Assembly (NCBI GenBank): GCA_022846075.1
Contig: AP025582.1
Location: 2,790,001 to 2,854,000 of the forward strand
Direction: 5' to 3'
DNA: 64,000 nucleotides
Source of the DNA: Oscillospiraceae bacterium
GTDB taxonomy: Bacteria; Bacillota; Clostridia; Oscillospirales; Oscillospiraceae
Of the stretch, positions 40,727 to 49,316 are shown one piece after another. The number at the start of each line of letters is the position of its first letter. Position 1 is the first letter of the stretch. A program made the position numbers and the translations under genes. A model generated the notes under the pieces. The model made no database searches. It saw only the letters and a list, made by a program, of their open reading frames with translations, and was not told where the DNA came from.

Positions 40727-41506
40727 ATGCTGTTACATCTTCTGGCCGTGGGCGACGTGGTGGGCGATCCCGGCCTTGACTGCCTGGCCCGGCACCTGCG
40801 CACCCTGAAAAAGCTGAAGGCCGTGGATTTCACCGTAGTCAACGGGGAAAACGCCTCCGGCGTGGGCATCACCCCCCGGCAGGCCCAGGACATCTTCGAC
40901 GCGGGGGCTGACGTCATCACCCTGGGCAACCACACCTGGAACCGGCTCCAGATCGCCGACTTTCTGGAGGAAAACCGGTATATTCTCCGCCCCGCCAACT
41001 ACACCAACCGTGTCCCCGGCCGGGGCTTCGGTGTTTTTGACGGCCCCAGAGGCCTGCGGATCGGGGTGCTGAACCTCATCGGCCGGTGTGAAATGGACTC
41101 CAACTTCGACAACCCCTTCACCGTGGCCGACGCCGCCCTGAAGGCCATGGACACTGACCTTGTGGTGGTGGACTTCCACGCCGAGGCCACCAGCGAGAAG
41201 GGGGCCATGGGCTACTACCTGGACGGCCGGGTCCAGGCGGTTTGGGGCACCCACACCCACGTGCCCACCGCCGACACCCAGATCCTTCCCCAGGGGACGG
41301 GCTTTGTCACCGACCTGGGCATGACCGGCCCCGCCCGCTCCGTGCTGGGCATCCGCCCGGATCAGGCCGTCAACCGCTTCCTGGGCGGCCTTCCCGTCCG
41401 GTACGAGGCCGCGGGCGGCGCCTGCAAGCTGGAGAGCGTCCTCTTCACCATCGACACCGACCAGAAACGCTGCGTGTCGGCGGAGCGGGTGGACATCCAG
41501 GAGTGA
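40727..41506 (+). CDS. ymdB: YmdB-family metallophosphoesterase (TIGR00282)
   Basis: A 259-residue two-metal phosphoesterase that in Bacillus hydrolyses 2',3'-cyclic nucleotides and affects biofilm and spore decisions. Metal-site motifs: GDVVGDPG at 9-16, NGENASGVG (about 39-47), GNHTWNR (about 67-73), VDFHAEATSEK (about 148-158), and GTHTHVPTADTQ (about 171-182). The product has family length. GGAGG upstream of the ATG. It may lead an operon with the SbcD/SbcC-like pair 46 bases behind. Confidence 0.93.
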   Translation: MLLHLLAVGDVVGDPGLDCLARHLRTLKKLKAVDFTVVNGENASGVGITPRQAQDIFDAGADVITLGNHTWNRLQIADFLEENRYILRPANYTNRVPGRGFGVFDGPRGLRIGVLNLIGRCEMDSNFDNPFTVADAALKAMDTDLVVVDFHAEATSEKGAMGYYLDGRVQAVWGTHTHVPTADTQILPQGTGFVTDLGMTGPARSVLGIRPDQAVNRFLGGLPVRYEAAGGACKLESVLFTIDTDQKRCVSAERVDIQE

Positions 41507-41552
41507 TCCACCCACGCCGGGGCGCCGCCCCACCCCCAGAAAGGAGACCTTC

Positions 41553-42635
41553 ATGCTTCATATCCTCCATGCCGCCGACCTCCACCTGGACGCCCCCTTC
41601 GCCGCCCTGACGGCGGAACAGGCCCGCCAGAGGCGGGCGGAACAGCGGCTTTTATTGGACGCTCTGGCCGACACCGCCATTGAGCGGGGGGCCGATCTGG
41701 TACTGCTCTCCGGCGACCTGCTGGACTCGGGCCAGACCTACCGGGAGACCGCCCTGGCCCTGGCTTCCGCCCTGGGCCGCATCCCCGCGCCGGTGCTCAT
41801 CGCCCCCGGCAATCACGATTTCTATACCCCCTCCTCCCTCTACGCCGCCGCCTTTTGGCCCAAAAACGTCCTCATCTTCCGTGAAAGCCGCCTCCAGTCG
41901 GTGGACCTGCCCGCCTGCACCGTCTACGGCGCCGCCTTCACCGCCCCCTTCCGGGACGACTCCCCCCTGGCGGACTTCCACGCCCCCCAGGGGGACAAGC
42001 CCGCCGTCATGGTCCTCCACGGCGACGTGGAGGGCACAGGCCGCTACTGCCCCATCCGCCGGGAGGATATCGCCGCCAGCGGCCTTACTTATCTGGCCCT
42101 GGGCCACATCCACGCCTGCTCCGGCCTGCAAAAGGAGGGGGCCGTCTCCTGGGCCTACCCCGGGTGTCCCGAGGGCCGGGGCTTCGACGAGCTGGGGGAC
42201 AAGGGGGCGCTGTGGGTCACCATCGACGGCGGCGCGGTCACGGCGGATTTCCTCCCCCTGGCCCGCCGCCGGTATGAAATTATTGAGTGCGACCTGACGG
42301 GGAAGGACCCCGCCCAGGCGGTGGCCGACGCCCTCGCCCCCGGCAGCCGGGAGGACATCTGCCGCCTCTTCCTCACCGGGGAGGCCCACGGCGTGGACCT
42401 CCCCGCCCTCACCGCCGCCGCCCAAGGCCTTCGCTGGGCCGTGACGGTGCGGGACCACACTCGGGTGCCCCAGGACCTCTGGGGCCGGGAGGGAGAGGAC
42501 AGCCTCACCGGCCTCTTCCTCCGGGACATGCGCCGCCGCATCGAGGACGCCCAGGAGGAAACGGAGCGGGCCACCCTGGAAAAAGCCGTCCGCTTCGGCC
42601 TGGCGGCACTGGAAAACGGGGAGGATACGCCGTGA
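41553..42635 (+). CDS. SbcD-like DNA repair metallophosphoesterase (YhaO type)
   Basis: A 360-residue calcineurin-like phosphoesterase, the nuclease half of an SbcCD/Rad50-Mre11-like complex. Motifs: HAADLHLDAPF (6-16), SGDLLDSG (about 53-60), APGNHDFY, VLHGDV and ALGHIHACSG (His ligands). AAAGGAG precedes the ATG. The stop overlaps the GTG start of the ATPase gene by four bases, so the two are coupled. It matches the YhaO/YhaN pairing of Firmicutes better than classic SbcD. Confidence 0.88.
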   Translation: MLHILHAADLHLDAPFAALTAEQARQRRAEQRLLLDALADTAIERGADLVLLSGDLLDSGQTYRETALALASALGRIPAPVLIAPGNHDFYTPSSLYAAAFWPKNVLIFRESRLQSVDLPACTVYGAAFTAPFRDDSPLADFHAPQGDKPAVMVLHGDVEGTGRYCPIRREDIAASGLTYLALGHIHACSGLQKEGAVSWAYPGCPEGRGFDELGDKGALWVTIDGGAVTADFLPLARRRYEIIECDLTGKDPAQAVADALAPGSREDICRLFLTGEAHGVDLPALTAAAQGLRWAVTVRDHTRVPQDLWGREGEDSLTGLFLRDMRRRIEDAQEETERATLEKAVRFGLAALENGEDTP

Positions 42636-44857
42636 AGCTGAAAAAACTGACCGCCACCTTCGGTAAGCTGGAAAAGGCCGTATTGACGCCGGGAGAGGGC
42701 TTCACCCTGGTGGAGGCCCCCAACGAGGGGGGCAAATCCACCTGGGCCGCCTTCCTGCGGGCCATGTTCTACGGCTTTCCCCCCCGGGACCGGGACAAGG
42801 CGGGCTATATCGCCGAGAAAAACCGCTACCAGCCCTGGTCCGGCGCGGCCATGGAGGGCACCATTGAGCTGACCTATCAGGGCCGAGACCTGACCCTCCG
42901 GCGGGGCCCCAAGGGGGCCGCCCCCTGGGGGGCCTTCTCCGCCGTGTGGACCGCCACCCAGGAGCCTGTGGGCTTCCTGACGGCGGAGAACTGCGGGGAG
43001 GTCCTGCTGGGGGTCTCCCGGGAGGTCTTTGAGCGCACCGCCTTTCTGGGCCAGGGGAACGCCGCCCTGGACGCCAGTCCCGATCTGGAAAAGCGGGTGG
43101 CGGCTCTCGCCACCTCCGGGGAGGAGGACGTCTCCTTTTCCCAGGTGGAGCGCCGCTTGAAGGACTGGCTCAACCGCCGCCGCTCCAACAGCCGCAACGG
43201 TCTTATCCCCAAGCTGGAGGAGGAGCTGGACGGGCTGGAGGCCCGGCAGGCCCAGCAGGAGGGCCTGCTCCGCCGGGCCCAGGCCGCCCGGCAGGAGAAG
43301 GAGGCTCTTGAGGCCCAAAAGGCCGGGCTGGAGGCCCAGCTCCAGGCCCACTCCGCCGCCCGGCAGGCCCAGCAGAGCCAGCGCCGGGCCCAGGCCCAGG
43401 CCGACGTGGAGACGGCCCGGGCCCAGCTGGAGACCGCCCAGGCCGCCGCGGGTGCCCTCCCCCCCGCCGAAGAGCTGCGCCAGGCCCAGGGGGAGCTGAG
43501 CTACGCCAACACCCTGGCCGCCAACCTGCGGCTGGCGGAAAAGGCCATCCTCCCCACCCGCCAGGCGGCGGAGGAGGCCGAGGGGGCGGCCCAGGCCGAC
43601 CCTTGCTTCGGCGGCATGGACGCCGCCCAGGCCGCCGCCAAAGCCCAGGCCGACCACGACGAGGCGGCGCGGCTCTTGAAAAAAGGGGCCGGCCCGCTGA
43701 CCCTGCTGGGTGCACCGGCAGGGGCCGTTCTGGGAACCGTGCTGGCCCGGGGCATGAACGGGGTCTCTTTCTCCCTGCCCATCCTGATTTTAGGGGCGCT
43801 CATCGGCTGGGCCCTGGTGGCCCTGCCCCTGTTCCTGCTCCAGAAAGGCAAAGCGAAGCGGGCCGGGGCCATTCTGGCCCGCTATGACGCCCAGAGCCCG
43901 GAGGAGATCATACAGCGGGCCGCCGCCTACGGGGAAAAGGCCGCCGCCGCCCTGGAGGCCCGGCGGAACGCCCAGGCCGCGGAGGCGGAACGGGACAAGC
44001 TCTCCGCCCAAAAGCTGGAGCTGACGGGCCGGCTCCTCTGCCTGGTCCACCCCTTCGCCCCCGAGGTCACCGACCTCTTCGGGGTGTCCGCCGCCCTCTC
44101 CCGCGCCCTCCAGCAGGGGGAGGCCCTCCGGCTGGCCCAGGCCAGACTGGAGGCCGCCCGGCAGGTCCTCTCCGCTCTGCCAGAGCCGGAGGAGGCCGGC
44201 CCCGCCGCCCCCGCCGTCCTCCCCCAGGGGGACCCCGGCGAACTGGCCGCCCGCCTCTCCGCCGTGAGCGGAGAGCTGGCCCGGGCCAGCGACGACGCCG
44301 CCCGCCTGGCGGGGGAGCTGCGCTCCCTGGGCGACCCGGCGGAGCTGGAGGCCCGCAGAAGCGCCCTTCTGGAGGAGCTGGAGCTGCGCCGTGGGGAGTA
44401 TGACGCCATCAGCGCCGCCCTGGAAAGCCTGACGGCGGCGGACAGCCTGCTGCGGGAGCGGTTCTCCCCCGCCGTCAACCAGCGCGCCGGGGCCTATCTG
44501 GCCGCCCTTACCGGCGGGAAATACGACACCGCCGCCCTCACCCGGCAGTTCCAAGCCCTGGCCCGGGAGGCGGGCCAGACCGCCCCCAGGCCCGACCTGG
44601 TCCTCTCCGGCGGCACCGCCCAGCAGCTCTACCTGGCGGTGCGGCTGGCCATGTGCGACCTGGTGCTGCCCCAGGAGAACGCCTGCCCCATCCTCTTGGA
44701 CGACGCTCTGGACGCCTTCGACGACGCCCGGGCCAAGCTGGCGCTGGAGTGCCTTTTGGACGTGGCGGCACGGCGGCAGGTAGTGCTGTTTACCTGCCAT
44801 GGGCGGGAAAAAGCCATGCTGGCGGGGACGGGGGCGGCTATTCTCCCCGCGCCATAG
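42632..44857 (+). CDS. SbcC-like AAA ATPase with mid-protein membrane hairpin (YhaN type)
   Basis: A 741-residue SMC/Rad50-like ATPase. N-terminal Walker A APNEGGKST (about 29-37), long Ala/Gln/Arg/Glu-rich coiled coils (about 185-340 and 410-620), and C-terminal signature VLSGGTAQQLYLAVRLA and Walker B PILLDDALDAFDD (about 653-702). In the middle, where Rad50 has a zinc hook, there are two hydrophobic helices (about 354-373 and 380-400), suggesting membrane attachment. It starts at GTG 42632, overlapping the SbcD-like gene. Likely partner of that nuclease in DNA end processing. Confidence 0.85.
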   Translation: MKLKKLTATFGKLEKAVLTPGEGFTLVEAPNEGGKSTWAAFLRAMFYGFPPRDRDKAGYIAEKNRYQPWSGAAMEGTIELTYQGRDLTLRRGPKGAAPWGAFSAVWTATQEPVGFLTAENCGEVLLGVSREVFERTAFLGQGNAALDASPDLEKRVAALATSGEEDVSFSQVERRLKDWLNRRRSNSRNGLIPKLEEELDGLEARQAQQEGLLRRAQAARQEKEALEAQKAGLEAQLQAHSAARQAQQSQRRAQAQADVETARAQLETAQAAAGALPPAEELRQAQGELSYANTLAANLRLAEKAILPTRQAAEEAEGAAQADPCFGGMDAAQAAAKAQADHDEAARLLKKGAGPLTLLGAPAGAVLGTVLARGMNGVSFSLPILILGALIGWALVALPLFLLQKGKAKRAGAILARYDAQSPEEIIQRAAAYGEKAAAALEARRNAQAAEAERDKLSAQKLELTGRLLCLVHPFAPEVTDLFGVSAALSRALQQGEALRLAQARLEAARQVLSALPEPEEAGPAAPAVLPQGDPGELAARLSAVSGELARASDDAARLAGELRSLGDPAELEARRSALLEELELRRGEYDAISAALESLTAADSLLRERFSPAVNQRAGAYLAALTGGKYDTAALTRQFQALAREAGQTAPRPDLVLSGGTAQQLYLAVRLAMCDLVLPQENACPILLDDALDAFDDARAKLALECLLDVAARRQVVLFTCHGREKAMLAGTGAAILPAP

Positions 44858-44897
44858 TGCCTGCCGCACCAACAAATCTGAAAAGGGAGTGCTTTTT

Positions 44898-45404
44898 GTG
44901 TCTCGCCGCCGATGGATTCCCCTTTGGATTGCCGGGGGGCTTCTTTTGTCCCTGCTTTTTCTGGCCTTCCACACCCTGCAGCTCTATCAAATGGCAGGCC
45001 ACTCCATGGACCCCACCATTCCCGCAAATTCCGTTTTCCTCACCCGGCCCATTTTCCGCACGCCCGCCCAGGGCGACATCGTGGTTCTGCGAGACCCCGC
45101 CTTTATGGATGAGCCTATGGTCAAGCGGGTCATTGCCACCGGCGGCCAGCATGTGACGGTAGACCTCACTGCCAACACCGTCACCATAGACGGCCGCATC
45201 CTGGATGAACCTTACCTCCTGGAACCTATGGCAGACATCGGTTCTCCATTCATGACCGCACTGGATGTGACGGTGCCGGAAGGCTCCATCTACGTCATGG
45301 GTGACAACCGCAACCACTCCTCGGACAGCCGGGACGAGCGGTTGGGGCCTGTAAGCGAGGATTGCATCCTGGGAAAGGTTCTGCTCTCTACTCTCCCATC
45401 TTAG
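44898..45404 (+). CDS. Type I signal peptidase (first of two)
   Basis: Membrane protease that cleaves Sec/Tat signal peptides, 168 residues. One N-terminal helix (about 7-27), then catalytic Ser in GHSMDPT (about 36), catalytic Lys in VKRVIATGG (about 77), and box E GDNRNHSSDSRDERLGPV. GTG 44898 is chosen because AAGGGAG lies eight bases before it; a GTG at 44889 is too close. It lies 40 bases after the ATPase gene. Confidence 0.9.
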   Translation: MSRRRWIPLWIAGGLLLSLLFLAFHTLQLYQMAGHSMDPTIPANSVFLTRPIFRTPAQGDIVVLRDPAFMDEPMVKRVIATGGQHVTVDLTANTVTIDGRILDEPYLLEPMADIGSPFMTALDVTVPEGSIYVMGDNRNHSSDSRDERLGPVSEDCILGKVLLSTLPS

Positions 45405-45426
45405 AAAGCCGATGCCGCTCCTTAGG

Positions 45427-45455
45427 TTGCAATCTTCTCGAATTTAGGCTATAAT
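45427..45455 (+). promoter_or_regulatory. Promoter of the second signal peptidase gene
   Basis: TTGCAA at 45427-45432 and perfect TATAAT at 45450-45455, 17 bases apart. Confidence 0.75.
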
Positions 45456-45484
45456 AACCCCACTTTAATTTTGGAGCTGATACC

Positions 45485-46072
45485 GTGTTCAAAAAGCCGC
45501 CCGCACCCGCCTCCGACGAGCCGGAGGAGAAGGGTTCCTTCAAGCTGGACCTCTATTTCTGGACCCAGGCCCTTGTAATGGCCCTGGTCTTTCTCATCCT
45601 GACCTTCACCCTGGTGGGGCGGGTCATTTCCGTGGACGGCCACTCTATGGTGCCCACCCTCCACGACCGGGATCTCCTGCTTCTCCAGTCCATCGGCTAC
45701 ACCCCCCGGCAGGGGGACGTGGTGGTTCTGCGGAAGGAGGGCTTTATCGAGAGCGACGCCCCCATCGTCAAGCGGGTCATCGCCGTGGGCGGACAGCACG
45801 TAACAGTAGACTACACCGCCGGCACCGTCACCGTGGATGGGCATACCCTGGACGAGCCCTATATCAACGAGCGGATGGTGGTCCCGCCCGATCCCCTTAT
45901 GACCGTCCTGGATGTAACGGTGCCCGAGGGCTCCATCTATGTCATGGGGGACAATCGCAACCACTCCTCGGACAGCCGTCACCAGCGGCTTGGCACCGTG
46001 GACGAGCGTTACGTGCTGGGACGCGCCCTGTGCGTCATGCTTCCCTTCCGGGATTTCGGCGCCATCGAGTAA
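45485..46072 (+). CDS. Type I signal peptidase (second of two)
   Basis: A 195-residue signal peptidase I close to the preceding gene in sequence: GHSMVPT with catalytic Ser, VKRVIAVGG with catalytic Lys, and GDNRNHSSDSRHQRLGTV. A longer Lys/Glu-rich cytosolic N-terminus (1-20) precedes the membrane helix at about 30-50. It starts at GTG 45485. Tandem copies point to a local duplication; this one has its own promoter, so the two may be used under different conditions. Confidence 0.92.
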   Translation: MFKKPPAPASDEPEEKGSFKLDLYFWTQALVMALVFLILTFTLVGRVISVDGHSMVPTLHDRDLLLLQSIGYTPRQGDVVVLRKEGFIESDAPIVKRVIAVGGQHVTVDYTAGTVTVDGHTLDEPYINERMVVPPDPLMTVLDVTVPEGSIYVMGDNRNHSSDSRHQRLGTVDERYVLGRALCVMLPFRDFGAIE

Positions 46073-46097
46073 GGCTCCCGCTATAAAAACGGCATAA

Positions 46098-46129
46098 AAA
46101 AGCCCGGCAGCGTTCGCTGCCGGGCTTTT
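46098..46129 (+). terminator. Terminator of the signal peptidase genes
   Basis: AAAAGCCCGGCAGCG pairs with CGCTGCCGGGCTTTT; the A run before and T run after let it work in both directions. Confidence 0.9.
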
Positions 46130-46141
46130 CTTCTATTCTTA

Positions 46142-46555
46142 TCAGAAATACTTCCGCACGCCCTCGGAGGCCAGCTCCGCGTCCGCGCTGATGGTGACGG
46201 TGAACTTGATGTTGTTCTTCTCGCCGAAGTCGTTGAGCCAGTCCAGGAAATGCTCCACGGAGGCGTCCTCCGCCTCGGTGGGGACGATCTTGGTCAGGCT
46301 GTCGATGAACACGTGGGTGATATCGTAGTTCCCGGCGTGGAGGCCGCTGATGAAGCCCCGGAGCACGTCGAAGTTGGTCATGTCATACTGGCTGGCTTCC
46401 ACCAGACGGATCTTGTAGTGGATATCATAGGTCAGCTTGGGGCCCCGCTCGATGCAGACCACGTTGCCGTTCTCACTCTTCACGGCGGAATTAATGAGCT
46501 CGATCATCTGCTTGGTCTTGCCGGTGCCCTTGACCCCCATGATCACTCTCACCAT
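46142..46555 (-). CDS. Small P-loop NTPase of unknown role
   Basis: A 137-residue protein with a Walker A GVKGTGKTKQ at about 7-16 and a candidate Walker B strand ITHVFIDSLTK (about 81-91). It looks like a minimal RecA/ATPase-type core with nothing attached. AAGGAG eight bases before the ATG at 46555 selects this start over an upstream in-frame GTG at 46564. It is between the signal peptidases and pgi, with no clear functional partner. Confidence 0.75.
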   Translation of the reverse strand: MVRVIMGVKGTGKTKQMIELINSAVKSENGNVVCIERGPKLTYDIHYKIRLVEASQYDMTNFDVLRGFISGLHAGNYDITHVFIDSLTKIVPTEAEDASVEHFLDWLNDFGEKNNIKFTVTISADAELASEGVRKYF

Positions 46556-46677
46556 AATAATCACTCCTTACTTTGTCCACCGGAAAAGGTTCTCCGGTCT
46601 ATGGCATTATGGTACCATTTTTCCGGGGAGATTGCAACCGTTTTGTGCAGGTCTCTAAAAATTTGAGAGGGCCGTTC

Positions 46678-48012
46678 TCAGCTGTCCAGCCGCTTCTCCA
46701 GCGCCGCCTTTTGCGCCTCGTAGCCGGGCTTGCCCAGGAGGGCGTACATGTTGTTCTTATAGGCCTCCACCCCAGGCTGGTCGAAGGGGTTGACCTCCAG
46801 CAGATAGCCCGACAGGCCGCAGGCGAACTCGAAGAAGTAGATGAGTCCGCCCAGGCTCCGCTCGTCCCGGCCGGGGGCGGTGAGGAGGATGTTGGGCACG
46901 CCGCCGTCCACATGGGCCAGGATGGTCCCCCGCATGGCCTGCTCGGCCACGAAGCCCAGGGACCGGCCGGAGAGGAAGTTGAGCCCGTCCACGTTCTCCG
47001 GGTCGTCGGGGATGGTGATTTTGCTCCTGGCGGCGTCGAAGCGGACCACGGTCTCCATCATCAGCCGCTCCCCCTGCTGGATGTACTGGCCCATGGAGTG
47101 GAGGTCGGCGGTGAACTCCACGCTGGCGGGGAAGAGGCCCTTGCCCTGCTTGCCCTCGCTCTCGCCGAAGAGCTGCTTCCACCACTCGCCGAAGAAGCGG
47201 AAGGAGGGCTCGTACCCGGCCAGAATCTCGATGCGTTTGCCCGCGTCGTAGAGGGCGTGGCGGGCGGCGGCATACTGCCAGGCGGGGTTGTCCATGCCGG
47301 GCTTGGCCAGCAGCTCCATCTCCTCCCGGGCGCCGGACATCAGCGCGTCGATGTCGATGCCGGCGGCGGCGATGGGCAGCAGGCCCACGGCGGTGAGGAC
47401 GGAGTACCGGCCCCCCACGGCGTCGGGGACCACGAAGGTCTCGTACCCCTCCTTGTCGGCCAGGCCCTTCAGGGCCCCCCGCTTGGCGTCGGTGGTGGCG
47501 TAGATGCGGCCCTTGGCCCCCTCCTTGCCGTACTTCTCCTCCAGCAGGGCCTTGAAGATGCGGAAGGCCACGGCAGGCTCGGTGGTGGTGCCCGACTTGG
47601 AGATGACGTTGACGGAGAAATCCACGTCCTTCACCAGCTCGATGACCTCGTTCATGGCGTCGGCGGACAGGCCGTTGCCGGCGAAGTAGACGGCGGGGCC
47701 GTCCTTGTGGGTGAGGTTATAGTTGTTGGAGGTCAACGTCTCGATGACCGCCCGGGCGCCCAGGTAGGACCCGCCGATGCCGATGACCACCAGAGCCTTG
47801 GAGTCGGAGCGGATCTTGGCCGCCGCCTTCTGGATGCGGGCAAACTCCTCCCTGTCATAGTCTGCGGGCAGGCGGACCCAGCCGGTGTATTCCCCACCGG
47901 CGCCGGTGCCGCCCAGCACATAGTCATGGGCCTTCTTGAGGCCGGGCTCCTGGCCGGTGCGCCAGCCGCCGGGAAGGAACTGGGCAACATTGGAGAGATC
48001 AAGATTGAGCAT
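46678..48012 (-). CDS. pgi: Glucose-6-phosphate isomerase
   Basis: Glycolytic enzyme interconverting glucose 6-phosphate and fructose 6-phosphate; 444 residues, the usual Firmicutes length. Motifs: [16 protein letters not shown] (about 75-90), [16 protein letters not shown] (about 136-151) for phosphate and the sugar ring, and the C-terminal [19 protein letters not shown] with the catalytic Lys. AGGAGG upstream of the start. It is a single gene, divergent from the glutaredoxin-like gene. Confidence 0.97.
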   Translation of the reverse strand: MLNLDLSNVAQFLPGGWRTGQEPGLKKAHDYVLGGTGAGGEYTGWVRLPADYDREEFARIQKAAAKIRSDSKALVVIGIGGSYLGARAVIETLTSNNYNLTHKDGPAVYFAGNGLSADAMNEVIELVKDVDFSVNVISKSGTTTEPAVAFRIFKALLEEKYGKEGAKGRIYATTDAKRGALKGLADKEGYETFVVPDAVGGRYSVLTAVGLLPIAAAGIDIDALMSGAREEMELLAKPGMDNPAWQYAAARHALYDAGKRIEILAGYEPSFRFFGEWWKQLFGESEGKQGKGLFPASVEFTADLHSMGQYIQQGERLMMETVVRFDAARSKITIPDDPENVDGLNFLSGRSLGFVAEQAMRGTILAHVDGGVPNILLTAPGRDERSLGGLIYFFEFACGLSGYLLEVNPFDQPGVEAYKNNMYALLGKPGYEAQKAALEKRLDS

Positions 48013-48116
48013 AGCGGTTACCTCCTATGTATAAGCTTGTCCTGATAAATTCCAGTATACACCATCGGCGAAAATTTTCATAGCCGTTTTTGGCGGATTT
48101 TAGCCTGTCCCACACT

Positions 48117-48145
48117 TTACGGATTCCGGGCAAGTGTGATATGAT
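48117..48145 (+). promoter_or_regulatory. Promoter of the glutaredoxin-like gene
   Basis: TTACGG at 48117-48122 and TATGAT at 48140-48145, 17 bases apart. Confidence 0.55.
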
Positions 48146-48172
48146 GGGTCAAAAAAAAGGAGGCCGCTCTTT

Positions 48173-48424
48173 ATGAAATTACAGCTCTACGGCTCTCACC
48201 TGTGCAAGGACACCATCTACGCCATCACCGTTCTCACGGGCCGGGGGGTGGATTACGACTTCGTGGACATCAGCGGCGGCATGCCGAATTTGAAGGCCTT
48301 CCTCCGCATCCGGGACGGGCACCCCGAACTGTTCGACGCCGTCCGGGCGGCGGACGAGGTGGGCATTCCCTGCTTCGTCCGGCCCGATGACAGCGTCACG
48401 CTGAAGCTGGAGGACGTGCTGTAA
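48173..48424 (+). CDS. Glutaredoxin-like protein
   Basis: An 83-residue thioredoxin-fold protein resembling glutaredoxin-related proteins of Clostridia. The strand LQLYGSHLCKDTIYA places a single Cys11 where a CPxC pair is usual, so it is a one-cysteine form; VGIPCFVRPD supplies the cis-Pro loop (Pro65) preceded by Ile64. AAGGAGG precedes the ATG. It may act in thiol exchange or Fe-S handling; no partner gene is adjacent. Confidence 0.8.
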   Translation: MKLQLYGSHLCKDTIYAITVLTGRGVDYDFVDISGGMPNLKAFLRIRDGHPELFDAVRAADEVGIPCFVRPDDSVTLKLEDVL

Positions 48425-48600
48425 GAGGAAGCAACGGGCACGGTTCCACACAGCCCTCTCAGTCCGGCGAAGCCGGACACAAGGTGAAGTGGGCCAAAGG
48501 GTCAAGAGCGGGCACCCTGGGGTGGCTTCGGAAGGGAAACCTTTAGCAATAGGCTTCCCCTGGGGGAAGGCTTAAGGCGGCGGATAGCCGCCCCTACGGG
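48425..48600. repeat. Degenerate repeat fragments
   Basis: This gap holds decayed pieces of the window's repeat families: GGCTTCCCCTGGGGGAAGGC at 48550-48569 (MITE arm core) and GGCGGATAGCCGCCCCTACG at 48573-48592 (GGGGCGG family), plus a short TCCGGCGAAGCCGGA hairpin. No gene is apparent before 48649. Confidence 0.5.
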
Positions 48601-48648
48601 GTGAGACGGAATATGATATGGTTTTCCCATATGAGGTGGTATTGGGAC

Positions 48649-48723
48649 ATGCGAAACGCCAGCAGCTTGTATCTTTCCCTTCTTGCTTTGGACGAGGCAA
48701 ATAGAGATTTCAAAGCGGAATAA
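48649..48723 (+). CDS. Possible 24-codon small ORF
   Basis: ATG at 48649 after GAGGTGG gives a 24-residue product, starting MRNASSLYLSLLALDEANRD, then a stop. It lies just before an AT-richer unknown gene and shares its low GC. It may be a tiny gene, a leader ORF or the remnant of a longer one. Confidence 0.25.
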   Translation: MRNASSLYLSLLALDEANRDFKAE

Positions 48724-48769
48724 GACAGCGAAACGATTCCCCTGTCTATGTGCGAAGGAGGCCCGCATC

Positions 48770-49195
48770 TTGAAAGACAATATCGTTATGGAGAAAATTT
48801 GGCAAGAAAGCGACCTGCTGGAACTGCGCATTATCTGCGGCTCCGAATATATTACCGCAAACCAAACATGCTACATCCAGTCCTCGGCGCTAGAAACAAT
48901 ATGCGGACAAATTGCGGAATATGTGGAGAATCCACATCAAAGCCGCAGTGTGGAATTCGGGGATAAGCACGGCAATCATACGCCCGCATTTTCAATGGAC
49001 ATTTCGGAAATCAGTGCGTCTGGACACGTAAAAATTGAGGTCGATATGGAAATAGAGGATAATGACACGCGAAAGCACAGATGCCTCTTTTACGTAAAAA
49101 GTGAGTTGGGCATGCTTGAGAGATTTGGAAAACGGCTCAAAAAGTTGATCCATGGGGATATTGGGAGTCAAGTAATCTTAAATAAGGTCGGCTAG
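48770..49195 (+). CDS. Unknown protein of foreign composition
   Basis: A 141-residue protein not recognised by family. AAGGAGG at 48755-48761 is eight bases before a TTG start; an internal ATG at 48788 is the alternative. It looks soluble and alternating beta/alpha (ELRIICGSEYITANQTCYIQ; GHVKIEVDMEIED). It is clearly lower in GC with many A/T-ending codons, unlike its neighbours, and sits next to decayed repeats, so it was probably acquired by transfer. It could be an immunity-type or phage-derived protein, but nothing shows it. Confidence 0.6.
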   Translation: MKDNIVMEKIWQESDLLELRIICGSEYITANQTCYIQSSALETICGQIAEYVENPHQSRSVEFGDKHGNHTPAFSMDISEISASGHVKIEVDMEIEDNDTRKHRCLFYVKSELGMLERFGKRLKKLIHGDIGSQVILNKVG

Positions 49196-49273
49196 CGGGC
49201 TAGGCGACCCTTCATTTTGTAAAGACAAGGGGGCGGTTCTCCCACTCGTCTCCCCCTGCCAATCCACAGTGTT

Positions 49274-49309
49274 AAAGACGCGGCGGGCCGAATGGCCCGC
49301 CGCGTCTTT
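49274..49309. terminator. Terminator of the DUF711 operon
   Basis: AAAGACGCGGCGGGCC pairs with GGCCCGCCGCGTCTTT over GAAT, a 16-bp stem. T runs exist on both sides; it can serve the minus-strand DUF711 operon and the plus-strand gene before it. Confidence 0.8.
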
Positions 49310-49316
49310 TTCCTCT

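Noticed and set aside
44898-46072. Pseudogene status for one of the two signal peptidases
   Set aside because: Both keep the catalytic Ser and Lys and the conserved GDNRNHSSDSR box, and the second has its own promoter, so both look functional.
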